From contig MHZT01000003.1 of assembly GCA_001828855.1 (NCBI GenBank), positions 124,001-188,000 on the forward strand: DNA of 64,000 bases, read 5' to 3'. Source of the DNA: Rhodobacterales bacterium RIFCSPHIGHO2_02_FULL_62_130. Its GTDB lineage: Bacteria; Pseudomonadota; Alphaproteobacteria; Rhodobacterales; Rhodobacteraceae. A model generated the notes under the pieces. It had not been told where the DNA came from and did not search any database. It was given only the letters and a program-made list of their open reading frames with translations. A program made the translations under genes and the position numbers. Of this stretch, positions 33,538 to 41,976 are shown one piece after another (positions within the stretch are counted from its first letter, which is position 1; every line of letters begins with the position of its first letter).

Positions 33538-34500
33538 ATGGCCGCCCTCTGTATCGGCTCGATCGGGGAATTGCTGGTCGAGTTCATCTGCACCGAAACA
33601 GACGGACGCAATCTGCGGGCGGCCCCCTATGTGGGGCCGTTTCCCAGCGGCGCGCCGGGGATTTTCATTGATCAGGCGGCCCGGATTGCCCGAAGTTTCG
33701 GCGGACGCGCGGTCTTTGCGGGCGCGGTCGGGGATGATGCTTTTGGCACCGTGCTGCTGCGGCGACTGGAGCAGGACGGCGTTGATCTTGCCCTGATCCG
33801 CGTGGTCAAGGGTGTTCCGACCGGCACCGCCCATGTCAGCTATAACAGCGACGGCAGCCGCGATTTCGTGTTCAACATCGCGCATTCGGCAGCGGCGCAT
33901 TTGCCCGCGCTGGCCAAGATCGAGGCCGGATTTCTAGCGGCGGGGATCACCCTGCTGCATATCTCCGGCTCGATGCTGGGCGATCCTGCGATGCGGGCGG
34001 TGGGGCTGGCCCTGTGCGAAAATCTTGCGGCGCGCGGGGTGGCAATCTCGCTTGATCCCAATATCCGGCCCGAGTTGATTTCCGACGCGGGCTATCTGGA
34101 GACGCTGCAAAAGATCATGGCACTGGCGTGTTATGTGTTGCCCTCGGAGGCCGATGCCGACGTCCTGTTTCCCGATCAGGATTTCGACGCATGGTCCGCG
34201 CGCCTGCTGACCGGTGCTGCGCGGGTCGTCGTGCTAAAGCGCGGTGATCAGGGCTGTATGGGCCGCGATGCGGGTGGCACGGTATCTTTGCCCGCACAGC
34301 CCACAAGTTTGGTCGATCCCACTGGAGCAGGGGATTGCTTTTGTGCCACCTTTGTCACGCTGCTTGCGGCAGGGCATGCAATGGCGGACGCGCTTGCGCG
34401 TGCCAATGCCGCAGGAGCTTTGGCAGTGTCGCATCTGGGGCCGATGGAAGGCAACTCTTCCCTGCCCGAGATCGACCGGATTCTTCGGGGTGCTACATGA
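33538..34500 (+). CDS. PfkB-family sugar kinase 2 (tagatose kinase-like)
   Basis: A 320-residue PfkB-family kinase with the C-terminal DPTGAGDCFCATF motif (catalytic Asp, anion hole) and an N-terminal FPSGAPG segment. Position directly between an FrcBCA-type importer and a KbaZ-like gene resembles tagatose kinase loci known from rhizobia (recalled from the literature). It would phosphorylate the imported ketohexose at C6. Its stop overlaps the next ATG (ATGA). Fructose or another ketohexose remains possible. Confidence 0.85.
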   Translation: MAALCIGSIGELLVEFICTETDGRNLRAAPYVGPFPSGAPGIFIDQAARIARSFGGRAVFAGAVGDDAFGTVLLRRLEQDGVDLALIRVVKGVPTGTAHVSYNSDGSRDFVFNIAHSAAAHLPALAKIEAGFLAAGITLLHISGSMLGDPAMRAVGLALCENLAARGVAISLDPNIRPELISDAGYLETLQKIMALACYVLPSEADADVLFPDQDFDAWSARLLTGAARVVVLKRGDQGCMGRDAGGTVSLPAQPTSLVDPTGAGDCFCATFVTLLAAGHAMADALARANAAGALAVSHLGPMEGNSSLPEIDRILRGAT

Positions 34501-35735
34501 ACTTGACGGACATCATCGCGCGCAATCTTTCTGGCAAGGCCACGGGCCTGCCCTCGTGGTGCAGCGCGCATCCTGAAACCCTCTCTGCGATCCTGCACAG
34601 CTATCGCGCCGATACCGCGCCGATCCTGATCGAGGCGACCTGCAATCAGGTCAACCAGTTCGGCGGCTATACCGGCATGACTCCGGCAGATTTCGTGCGA
34701 TTTGTCCAAGGTCTTGCCCGTGCCGAAGACATAGACCCCGCGCGGCTGATCCTTGGTGGCGACCATCTGGGGCCGAACCCGTGGCGCACCGAACCTGCCG
34801 TGATCGCAATGGCCAAGGCGCGCGACATGGTGGCAGGCTATGTTGCGGCGGGCTTTTCCAAAATCCATCTTGATGCCTCGATGGCCTGCGCGGGTGAGGC
34901 GCTGGCCGAACCCGAAATGGCCGCCCGCGCCGCCGATCTTTGCGCGGTGGCCGAGGCGGCGGCGCAGGGCCGCCCCCTGCATTACATCATCGGCACCGAG
35001 GTTCCCGTGCCGGGGGGCGAGACCGAACACCGCGACGCGCTGGCCGTGACCACACCCGACGCGGTGCGCCGGACCCATGATCTGCACCGCATGGCCTTTG
35101 CCGCGCGCGGGCTTGAAGCGGCCTTTGCGCGGGTGATCGGTGTTGTGGTGCAGCCCGGGGTTGATTTCGGCAATGACCAGATCATCGGCTATGATCCCGC
35201 GCAGGCGGGCGGACTTGCTGCCCTTGCCCCCGCCCTGCAAGGCGCTGCATTCGAGGCCCATTCCACCGATTACCAGACGCAGGCCGCGCTTGCCGCCCTT
35301 GTGCGCGACCATTTCGCGCTGCTGAAAGTCGGCCCCGAACTGACCTTTGCCTACCGTCAGGCCGTAATGGCGCTGGAGCGGCTGGAGACCTTGCTGCGCC
35401 TGCCGTCCTCGGGCGTCACGGCGGCATTGCTGGCGGCGATGCGCGCGCGCCCCGCCGATTGGCGCCCCTATGTCGAGGCGGGGCCGGAGGAAGAAACCAT
35501 GATGCTTTATGGCCTGTCAGACCGCCTGCGCTATTACTGGCCCGACCCTTCGGTGCAATCCGCGCAAACCCGCCTTTTCGCCGCCCTGCGCCACGCCAAA
35601 CCGGCCCCCGGATTGGTGGCGCAAGTCACCGGCGGGCTGGTCACCGATTGCGATCCCGCCACGCTGCCCGAAACCGTGATCCGCCGGATGGTGGGCGCGG
35701 TTGTCCATAAATACCGCATCGCCACAGGAGCCTGA
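34497..35735 (+). CDS. KbaZ/GatZ-family protein (probable tagatose-6-phosphate epimerase or aldolase partner)
   Basis: A 412-residue member of the class II tagatose-bisphosphate aldolase non-catalytic subunit family: SWCSAHPETLSAILH, IEATCNQVNQFGGYTGM, LGGDHLGPNPWR, YIIGTEVPVPGGE, FEAHSTDYQT and LKVGPELTFAYR are conserved. In E. coli such proteins support the catalytic KbaY/GatY subunit, but no KbaY homologue is in the window. In Agrobacterium a family member acts alone as a D-tagatose-6-phosphate 4-epimerase (recalled), which would fit here: tagatose-6-phosphate to fructose-6-phosphate. ATG 34497 overlaps the kinase stop. Confidence 0.85.
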   Translation: MNLTDIIARNLSGKATGLPSWCSAHPETLSAILHSYRADTAPILIEATCNQVNQFGGYTGMTPADFVRFVQGLARAEDIDPARLILGGDHLGPNPWRTEPAVIAMAKARDMVAGYVAAGFSKIHLDASMACAGEALAEPEMAARAADLCAVAEAAAQGRPLHYIIGTEVPVPGGETEHRDALAVTTPDAVRRTHDLHRMAFAARGLEAAFARVIGVVVQPGVDFGNDQIIGYDPAQAGGLAALAPALQGAAFEAHSTDYQTQAALAALVRDHFALLKVGPELTFAYRQAVMALERLETLLRLPSSGVTAALLAAMRARPADWRPYVEAGPEEETMMLYGLSDRLRYYWPDPSVQSAQTRLFAALRHAKPAPGLVAQVTGGLVTDCDPATLPETVIRRMVGAVVHKYRIATGA

Positions 35736-35737
35736 GC

Positions 35738-36814
35738 ATGCCACCCAAAGAAGATCGTCGCTTGCGTGTGGGTGTGCTGGGCTGCGGCCCGATTGCCCAA
35801 GCCGCGCATTTCGAAGCCTGCACCAAGGCCCGCAACGCCGATCTTTACGCGATCTGCGATGTGGCCGACGATCTGCGTGACCGCATGGCCGCCACCCATG
35901 CGCCGACGACCTCATACAACGACTACGACAAGATGCTGGCCGATCCGCAGCTTGAGGCGGTGATCATTGCCACCTCGGATGCCTTCCACGTCCCCGCCGC
36001 CCTGCGCGCTTTGCAGGCGGGCAAGCATGTGCTGTGCGAAAAGCCGCTGGCGGTGAATATTGATGAGGCCGAAACCCTGCGCGCGGCGGTGAAATCCTCG
36101 GGTTGCACGCTGCAGGTCGGCCATATGAAGCGCTATGACGCGGGGCTTCAGGCCGCCAAGGCGTTTATCGACGGGCCGATGGGGCAGATGGTGGCGCTGA
36201 AGGCGTGGTATTGCGACAATACCCACCGTTACGCCATGACCGATGCGGTGCAGCCGCTGATGGTCACCTCGAAAAACGCGCGCAAACCGTCGGAAAACCC
36301 CAAGGCCGATCTGGACCGCTATTACATGCTGGCCCACGGCAGCCATCTGGTTGATACCGCGCGCTATTTTGCGGGCGAGATCAAGGCCGTGGACGCGCGC
36401 CTTTTGAACCGCGCGGGCATCCGCTGCTGGTTTGTCGATGTGGAATTTTCCAATGGCACCTTGGGCCATCTCGATCTGACCGTCGCCGTGCGGATGGACT
36501 GGCACGAGGGCTTCCAGATTTACGGTGCGCAAGGCTCGATTCTGGGGAAAACCTATAACCCGTGGTATTACAAATCTTCCGAGGTCGATATCTTCCATGA
36601 ATCCGATGGCTCCACCCATCGCGTTCTGGGGGCCGACGGGCATTTCTACCGCCGCCAGTTGGAAGGTTTCGCCGACACGATCCTGAACGACACGCCGCAA
36701 ACCGGTGCGGATATCGAGGATGGCATCGCCTCGGTCCGCGCGATGGTTGCCATCGCACAATCGGTGCGCAGCGGGCAACCGGTGACGCTGGCCGAAGTTT
36801 CGGGCGCGCTGTGA
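35738..36814 (+). CDS. Gfo/Idh/MocA oxidoreductase 2
   Basis: A 358-residue NAD(P)-dependent dehydrogenase: Rossmann start LRVGVLGCGPIAQAAHFE, EKPLAVN with the catalytic Lys, then LAHGSHLVDTARYF with the His used for proton transfer. It starts 2 bases after the KbaZ-like stop and its own stop touches the next start (TGATG). Next to a xylose-isomerase-like TIM-barrel protein it could oxidise a sugar or glycoside to a keto form that the TIM-barrel enzyme processes, as in inositol and levoglucosan pathways. Substrate unknown. Confidence 0.88.
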   Translation: MPPKEDRRLRVGVLGCGPIAQAAHFEACTKARNADLYAICDVADDLRDRMAATHAPTTSYNDYDKMLADPQLEAVIIATSDAFHVPAALRALQAGKHVLCEKPLAVNIDEAETLRAAVKSSGCTLQVGHMKRYDAGLQAAKAFIDGPMGQMVALKAWYCDNTHRYAMTDAVQPLMVTSKNARKPSENPKADLDRYYMLAHGSHLVDTARYFAGEIKAVDARLLNRAGIRCWFVDVEFSNGTLGHLDLTVAVRMDWHEGFQIYGAQGSILGKTYNPWYYKSSEVDIFHESDGSTHRVLGADGHFYRRQLEGFADTILNDTPQTGADIEDGIASVRAMVAIAQSVRSGQPVTLAEVSGAL

Positions 36815-37641
36815 TGCGGCTGGGGATTTTTGCCAAGACTTTTGCGGGCAATGACCCTCTGACCGTGCTGGACGCGGCCAAGACGGCCGGTTTTGCCTCG
36901 GTGCAATATAACATGGCCTGTTCCGGCCTTGCTGCCATGCCCGATGCGCTGACCCCGCAACAGGTGGCGGCGGTGGCCGATGCCGCGCGGGAAACGGGCG
37001 TGGCGATTGCGGCAGTCTCCGGCACCTATAACATGATCCATCCCGATCCGGCGGTGCGGGCCAAGGGCCTGCAACGGCTACACATTCTGATTGAAAACGC
37101 CGCTGGACTTGGCACGGATATGGTGACTCTTTGCACCGGCACCCGCGATCCGGCCGACCAATGGAACCACCACCCCGAGAATGCCAGCCCCGAAGCGTGG
37201 CGCGATCTGCTGGACGAAATGGCTAAGGCCTGTGCGCTGGCCGAAGCCCGTGGCGTCAAATTGGGCATTGAACCCGAACTGGCCAATGTCATCGACTCGG
37301 CCCCGCGGGCGCGGGCGCTGATCGATACGCTGCAAAGCCCCGTCTTGGCTATCGTGCTTGATCCGGCCAATCTGTTCGAGGTGGCCCCCCTGCAAGCCCA
37401 GCGGGATCTGCTCTCGCAGGCGGTGGATCTGCTGGCCGACCGGATCGTGATGGCCCATGCCAAAGACCGCGACGCGAAGGGCGGTTTTGCCACCGCAGGG
37501 CAAGGCGTTGTCGATTTCCCGCATTTTCTGGGGCGGTTGAAGGCGGCGGGGTTTGGCGGCGATCTTGTGACCCACGGACTTGCGGCGGATGAGGCACCGG
37601 GCGTTGCGACCTATCTGGCGCAAACCTTGGCCGCCCTATGA
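36814..37641 (+). CDS. Xylose isomerase-like TIM-barrel protein (sugar phosphate isomerase/epimerase family)
   Basis: A 275-residue AP-endonuclease-2/xylose isomerase-like barrel. Metal-binding residues appear in KLGIEPELAN (Glu), IVLDPANLFE (Asp), MAHAKDRD (His) and the C-terminal strand. Family members include IolE, IolI and hydroxypyruvate isomerase. ATG 36814 shares a base with the previous stop; a GTG at 36811 is a minor alternative. The next gene overlaps by 4 bases. It could epimerise or dehydrate the product of the Gfo/Idh/MocA enzyme. Reaction not predictable in detail. Confidence 0.85.
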   Translation: MRLGIFAKTFAGNDPLTVLDAAKTAGFASVQYNMACSGLAAMPDALTPQQVAAVADAARETGVAIAAVSGTYNMIHPDPAVRAKGLQRLHILIENAAGLGTDMVTLCTGTRDPADQWNHHPENASPEAWRDLLDEMAKACALAEARGVKLGIEPELANVIDSAPRARALIDTLQSPVLAIVLDPANLFEVAPLQAQRDLLSQAVDLLADRIVMAHAKDRDAKGGFATAGQGVVDFPHFLGRLKAAGFGGDLVTHGLAADEAPGVATYLAQTLAAL

Positions 37642-38435
37642 CACCGCAGCGGTTCCTGATCCGCAACGGTCTGCGGCTGGCGGTTTATGGACAGGGCGGC
37701 GATGGCCCGGCCTTGGTGTTCCAGCACGGGCTATGCGGCGATGCGCGCCAGATTGCCGAGGCGATGCAGGGGCTTGGCCGCCAAAGCTGGCACGGGTTGG
37801 AATGTGCGGGCCACGGGGCCTCGGAGATGGGCGCGCCCTCTATCGCGGGTTTTGCCGAGGATGTGGCCGCGCTGATCGAAACGCTGCCCGCGCCGGTGGT
37901 GTTGGGCGGCATCTCGATGGGGGCGGCGATTGCCAGCCGTATTGCGGTGATCCGCCCCGAACTCGTGCGGGCGCTGGTGCTGGTGCGGCCGGCTTGGGTG
38001 GCAAATGACGCCCCCGCCAATATGGCCCCGAATGCCGAGGTGGGCGCCCTGCTGGCGCAGCATCCCGCCGATACTGCCCGCGCGATCTTTGCCCAAAGCG
38101 CCACCGCCCAAAGGCTTGCGCGCGAAGCACCCGATAACCTTGCCTCGCTGATGGGGTTCTTCGCCCGCGCCCCCCAAGCCGATACCGCACGGCTACTGAC
38201 GGCGATTTCTGCCGATGGTCCGGGGATTGCCGAGGCGGATCTGCGGGGCTTGTCTTTGCCCGCGCTGATCTGCTCGACCTCGCAAGATGCCATTCACCCC
38301 GTCCCCTACGCGCAGGCCTTGGCCGCGCTGATCCCACAGGCGCGGCTGGTGGATATGCCCGCCAAAGGGCGCGACAAACCTGCCCATCTGGCCGCACTTG
38401 CCGCCGCCATGACCCAGTTCCTGAAGGAGATTTGA
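37638..38435 (+). CDS. Alpha/beta hydrolase (3-oxoadipate enol-lactonase-like)
   Basis: A 265-residue alpha/beta hydrolase with nucleophile Ser93 in GISMGAA, oxyanion HGLCGDAR, an Asp in STSQDAIHP and a His near the C-terminus (KPAHLAAL). It is cytoplasmic. In a sugar operon after a dehydrogenase, a lactonase acting on a sugar lactone is a reasonable guess, but esterase activity is equally possible. It overlaps the TIM-barrel gene by 4 bases and is followed after one base by the epimerase gene. Confidence 0.8.
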   Translation: MTPQRFLIRNGLRLAVYGQGGDGPALVFQHGLCGDARQIAEAMQGLGRQSWHGLECAGHGASEMGAPSIAGFAEDVAALIETLPAPVVLGGISMGAAIASRIAVIRPELVRALVLVRPAWVANDAPANMAPNAEVGALLAQHPADTARAIFAQSATAQRLAREAPDNLASLMGFFARAPQADTARLLTAISADGPGIAEADLRGLSLPALICSTSQDAIHPVPYAQALAALIPQARLVDMPAKGRDKPAHLAALAAAMTQFLKEI

Positions 38436-38436
38436 C

Positions 38437-39129
38437 ATGCCCCGCCCGCAGCCCGACTGGATCACCGATCTGCCCCGCAACCGCCTTCTGGCCGAATATT
38501 CGATGTGGTCTGCCGATCTGATCCGTCTTGCCGATGATCTGGCCCGCATCACGCCCCACGCCGACATCCTGCATGTCGATGTGGCGGATGGCCATTTCGC
38601 GCCTGCGCTGCTGTTCTTTCCCGATCTGGTGGCGCGTTTGCGTGAGAGGACCGCGCTGCCGATCCATGTGCATCTGATGGTGGCCGATGCGGTGCTGCTG
38701 GCACAGATCGACCAGTTTGCCGAAGCAGGGGCCGATCTGATCAGCCTGCACGCCGAAAACGCCAATGCCGCAGCGGGGCTGGACCGTATCGACTCGCATG
38801 GGGTCAAGGCGGGTATGGTGCTGCGGGTGGAAACACCGGTGGCCCATGCCGCGCCGTGGTTGCCGCGTCTGGATATGTTGACGCTGCTGGGAACGGCGAT
38901 TGGCGTCAAGGGGCAGGGGCTTGACCCCACCGCGACCGCACGGCTGCAAGAGGCGGGCGGGCTGATCGCGTCCACCGGGCGGCGCATTGTTCTGGCCGCC
39001 GATGGGGGTATCCGCGACACCACAGTTCCGCTGCTGCGCGCGGCGGGGGCCGAGACGGTGGTGATGGGCTCGCTGGCCTTTGGCGCGCCCGATCTGGCCG
39101 AACGGATGCGCTGGCTGCACGCGCTTTGA
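38437..39129 (+). CDS. Ribulose-phosphate 3-epimerase family protein
   Basis: A 230-residue TIM barrel of the ribulose-phosphate 3-epimerase family: ILHVDVADGHFAPALLF (first metal Asp and phosphate contacts), IHVHLMV, ISLHAEN and VLAADGGIRDTTVPLL (second Asp, phosphate loop). The family converts ribulose-5-P to xylulose-5-P; AlsE-type members act on allulose-6-P at C3. As the last gene of the ketohexose operon, a hexulose-6-phosphate 3-epimerase role is plausible. GAAGGAG lies just before ATG 38437, inside the hydrolase gene. Confidence 0.85.
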   Translation: MPRPQPDWITDLPRNRLLAEYSMWSADLIRLADDLARITPHADILHVDVADGHFAPALLFFPDLVARLRERTALPIHVHLMVADAVLLAQIDQFAEAGADLISLHAENANAAAGLDRIDSHGVKAGMVLRVETPVAHAAPWLPRLDMLTLLGTAIGVKGQGLDPTATARLQEAGGLIASTGRRIVLAADGGIRDTTVPLLRAAGAETVVMGSLAFGAPDLAERMRWLHAL

Positions 39130-39261
39130 CGCGGCCTGTGTTTTTGCGGCGCGGCGGGAATAAGGGGTGACGCGGGCGCATACTCGGGCCAATATTGGCG
39201 ATGGGGCTGGCCTGCGGAAGCTTGCTGCGGCTGGCCCGATCAATGGCAGAGGGTGGCGGGG

Positions 39262-39810
39262 ATGAGCGCGCGGTTACAGGCGGTGCTGGCGGCGATTGAT
39301 GCAGCCAATGGGGCGGACCCTGCGGGGGAGGCTTTGCTTTACGGCGAGCGGATGACGCAGGAACTGGCGCGTCTGGTGCCGCAGGCCTCGGAAGCCTTGC
39401 AGATCGCGGCGCGGGGGCAGCATGTCGAACGCTGGCTTTTGCCGAGGGGCGACTATCCGGCGGGCAAGGAGGGCTATCTGGCGTGGCGGCGCGAGCAGGG
39501 GCGGCGGCACGGGGAGCGGGTGGCGGCGATGATGCGCGATGCGGGCTATGATGCGGCCTTGCAGGACAGGGTTGCCGCGATGCTGCGGAAAGAGGGCATC
39601 AAGCGGGATGCAGAGGTGCAGGATCTGGAAGACGTGATCTGCTTTACCTTCCTGCGCTGGTATTTCCAGCCCTTCGCGGCCAAGCATGCCCCCGAGGCAG
39701 TGCTGGAGATCGTGGAAAAGACGGCGCGGAAAATGTCGGCCACGGGGCGGGCGCGGGTTCTGGCGGAATTTGATCTGCCCGCGCCACAGGCGGCGGCGTT
39801 TCGGGGCTAG
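39262..39810 (+). CDS. DUF4202 domain protein
   Basis: A 182-residue soluble protein covering the whole DUF4202 domain: AAIDAANGADP near the start, YLAWRREQGRRHGERVAAMMRDAGY, and the acidic VQDLEDVICFTFLRWYF with a conserved Glu-Asp. Function is unknown; members often lie beside nitrogen or sulfur assimilation genes, and here it precedes nasTS. ATG 39262 is chosen over GTG 39253 because AGGG lies about 8 bases upstream. A clear terminator follows, so it is a separate transcription unit from nasT. Confidence 0.75.
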   Translation: MSARLQAVLAAIDAANGADPAGEALLYGERMTQELARLVPQASEALQIAARGQHVERWLLPRGDYPAGKEGYLAWRREQGRRHGERVAAMMRDAGYDAALQDRVAAMLRKEGIKRDAEVQDLEDVICFTFLRWYFQPFAAKHAPEAVLEIVEKTARKMSATGRARVLAEFDLPAPQAAAFRG

Positions 39811-39818
39811 GGCTGTGC

Positions 39819-39842
39819 GGTCCCAACGCGGGACCATTTTTA
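39819..39842 (+). terminator. Rho-independent terminator after the DUF4202 gene
   Basis: GGTCCC (39819-39824), loop AACGC, GGGACC (39830-39835), then ATTTTTAG. Nine bases after the stop codon. Confidence 0.8.
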
Positions 39843-40115
39843 GATGTTTGATTCCAAGGGGTTGGGCGGTGGCGTTAGGGGAATCTTAACCTTTGGCGGC
39901 CATTTGGCCCCGAGTCAGGCCTCCGGCGGGAGTATTTGGGCCAAGATGATGCGGCGGGCTGATTGGGGCAGGTCAGGCCGGTTTTGCGTGTTTTCTGCGC
40001 TTGCGAAGGGATTTCGCCCGTTTTTTGGGCGGTAATCTTCGGGCTTGGTATTTCCGATTGGGTCGCAGGTGGCTTTCGGCTTTGCTTTCGGGACCGGCTG
40101 CGGTTTGGAGGAGGG
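39843..40115. other. nasT upstream region, no gene
   Basis: The stretch between the DUF4202 terminator and nasT holds no convincing gene. It contains one core repeat of the BIME type (39919-39949) and T-rich stretches before the nasT ribosome site (GGAGGAGGG, 40107-40115). No clear sigma-54 promoter was seen. Confidence 0.6.
39919..39949 (+). repeat. REP/BIME-like locus 4 (core repeat only)
   Basis: GCCTCCGGCGGGAGTATTT followed by GGGCCAAGATGA; identical in core to the copies at 2388 and 13877, without the neighbouring GTAG-headed hairpin. Confidence 0.75.
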
Positions 40116-40700
40116 ATGAAGCAAAGGCTGTCCATCATCGTGGTCGAAAAGGACCGGGATCGGGCGATGTTGATCGTCGATGGCCTGCGCGATGCGGGCG
40201 ATTTCGACGTGATGGTGATTGCCGAGGAGACCGGACTTGCCCGCCGCATTGCGCAGCGCAATCCCGATCTTGTGCTGATCGATGCGGGCAATCCCTCGCG
40301 CGATGTGCTGGAAGAACTGGCGCTGGCCACCGCGCCCACAGAACGGCCCGTGGCGATGTTTGTCGATCAAAGCGATGGCAGTCTGACCAAGGCCGCGATC
40401 GAGGCGGGGATGTCGGCCTACGTGGTCGACGGGTTGCGGGCCGACCGGATCAAACCCATTCTGGACGCCGCGATTGCGCGCTTTCACATGTTGCAAAAGA
40501 TGCGGATCGAGCTGTCGGAAACCCGCCGCGCGCTGGAAGAGCGCAAGGTGATTGATCGCGCCAAGGGTATCCTGATGCGCGCGCGCGGCATTGGCGAGGA
40601 AGACGCCTATGCGTTGCTGCGGAAAACCGCGATGGATCAGGGGCGCAAACTGGCCGAGGTGGCGCAGGCGCTGGTGATGACGGCGGACCTGCTGAAATGA
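40116..40700 (+). CDS. nasT: ANTAR-domain antiterminator NasT
   Basis: A 194-residue response regulator-like protein: a receiver domain (residues 5-125) and a C-terminal ANTAR domain (ALEERKVIDRAKGILMRARG, then EEDAYALLRKTAMDQGRKL). NasT binds paired hexaloop hairpins in nitrate-assimilation leader RNA and prevents termination; NasS holds it inactive until nitrate or nitrite is bound. ATG 40116 has a very strong GGAGGAGGG. Its stop overlaps the nasS start (ATGA). The matching RNA target lies downstream at 41977-42080. Confidence 0.94.
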   Translation: MKQRLSIIVVEKDRDRAMLIVDGLRDAGDFDVMVIAEETGLARRIAQRNPDLVLIDAGNPSRDVLEELALATAPTERPVAMFVDQSDGSLTKAAIEAGMSAYVVDGLRADRIKPILDAAIARFHMLQKMRIELSETRRALEERKVIDRAKGILMRARGIGEEDAYALLRKTAMDQGRKLAEVAQALVMTADLLK

Positions 40701-41869
40701 GCGTGGCGCTGCGCCTTGGCTATGTGCCGCTGCTGGATGCAGCCCCGCTGATTGTGGCCGAGGCCATGGGCTTTGCCGAGGAAGAGGGGCTGCATTTCGA
40801 TCTGCACGCGGCCCCAAGCTGGGCCAGTTTGCGCGATATGCTGGCGCTGGGGCAGGTCGAGGCCGCGCATATGCTGGCCCCCTTGCCGGTGGCGATGGCG
40901 CTGGGGCTGGGGCGCAGCCCTGCGCGGTTCGAGGCGCTTTCGGTGTTGAATCTGAACGGAAATGTCATCGGCGTCTCGCTTGATCTGGCGGCGCGGATGC
41001 GGGCGGCGGGGCATGGCTTTGACTTTGCCGATGCCTATACGGCGGGGCGGGCGCTGCTGGCGGCGGCCAGAACGCTGCGGATCGGCGTGCCGTTCGCGTT
41101 TTCGATGCACCGCGAATTGCTGCAATATTGGCTGGGGGCCTTGGGTGCAGAGGCGGCTTTGCTGGACATCCGCACCGTGCCGCCGCCCTTGATGGCGCAG
41201 GCGCTGGCGGCGGGCGAGATTGATGCGTTTTGCGTGGGCGAGCCTTGGGGATCGGTGGCGGTGGAAACCGGCGCGGGGGTGCTGCTGTTGCCCGCTGCGG
41301 CGATCTGGGCTTCTGCGCCGGAAAAGGTGCTGGCCACCCGCGCGGGTTGGGCCGAGGCAGAGCCGCGCATGGCGGGGCGGCTGTTGCGCGCCTTGTGGCG
41401 GGCGGGGCGCTGGCTGGGCGATGTAGGCAATCACATGGTGGCCTCGGAGCTGCTGACCGCATCGGGGCGGCTGGCGGTGCCGTCAGAGGTGATCGAGCGC
41501 GCGCTGTCGGGGCGGCTAGTGATTTCCGCCGACGGGGCGGAGCGGATCACCAAGGGGCTGATCCGCTTTCATGGCGGGGCGGCGGGGTTTCCGTGGCGCA
41601 GTCAGGCGGCGTGGATCGGGGTGGCGCTGGCACGGCGGCACGGTTTGGCGGTCGAGGCGGCCAGCACGGTTGCGGCGGGGGTGTTCCGCGCCGATCTCTA
41701 CCGGACGCATCTGCGCGCGGCGGGGGCGGATTTGCCCAGTGCCTCGGCCAAGCTGGAGGGCGCGCTGGATGCCCCCACCGCCGTTGCGACCGAGCGGGGC
41801 AGCTTGATTCTGCCCGCCGACCGCTTTTTTGACGCCCGTATTTTCGACCCCAGCCTGCCTGTCTGCTGA
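40697..41869 (+). CDS. nasS: Nitrate sensor NasS (NrtA/CmpA-like, cytoplasmic)
   Basis: A 390-residue protein of the NrtA/CmpA nitrate-binding family (LGYVPLLDAAPLIVAEAMGFAEEEG; HMLAPLPVAMALGLG; DAFCVGEPWGS) but with no signal peptide, as expected for the cytoplasmic NasS sensor. It binds nitrate or nitrite and releases NasT. Translationally coupled to nasT by a 4-base overlap. The paralogous transported-substrate protein NrtA, which does have a signal peptide, follows the leader. Confidence 0.93.
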   Translation: MSVALRLGYVPLLDAAPLIVAEAMGFAEEEGLHFDLHAAPSWASLRDMLALGQVEAAHMLAPLPVAMALGLGRSPARFEALSVLNLNGNVIGVSLDLAARMRAAGHGFDFADAYTAGRALLAAARTLRIGVPFAFSMHRELLQYWLGALGAEAALLDIRTVPPPLMAQALAAGEIDAFCVGEPWGSVAVETGAGVLLLPAAAIWASAPEKVLATRAGWAEAEPRMAGRLLRALWRAGRWLGDVGNHMVASELLTASGRLAVPSEVIERALSGRLVISADGAERITKGLIRFHGGAAGFPWRSQAAWIGVALARRHGLAVEAASTVAAGVFRADLYRTHLRAAGADLPSASAKLEGALDAPTAVATERGSLILPADRFFDARIFDPSLPVC

Positions 41870-41937
41870 AAAAAGCGGCAGGCGGATGCTGCGGGTGCGA
41901 AATCACCGCGATCTGACCCCAAATTCCTATGGTTTCG

Positions 41938-41966
41938 TTGACGCCGCAGCGCGGCACAGGCAGCAT
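41938..41966 (+). promoter_or_regulatory. Possible promoter of the nrt-nir-nas operon
   Basis: TTGACG (41938-41943), 17 bases, CAGCAT (41961-41966). The -35 is good, the -10 weak (three of six matches). Transcription would begin about 41973, just before the first ANTAR hairpin, which is where a leader should start. Confidence 0.45.
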
Positions 41967-41976
41967 TAACCCAAGT

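Noticed and set aside
39843-40115. Sigma-54 promoter for nasT
   Set aside because: No GG-N10-GC pair with a convincing TGGCAC/TTGC context was found.
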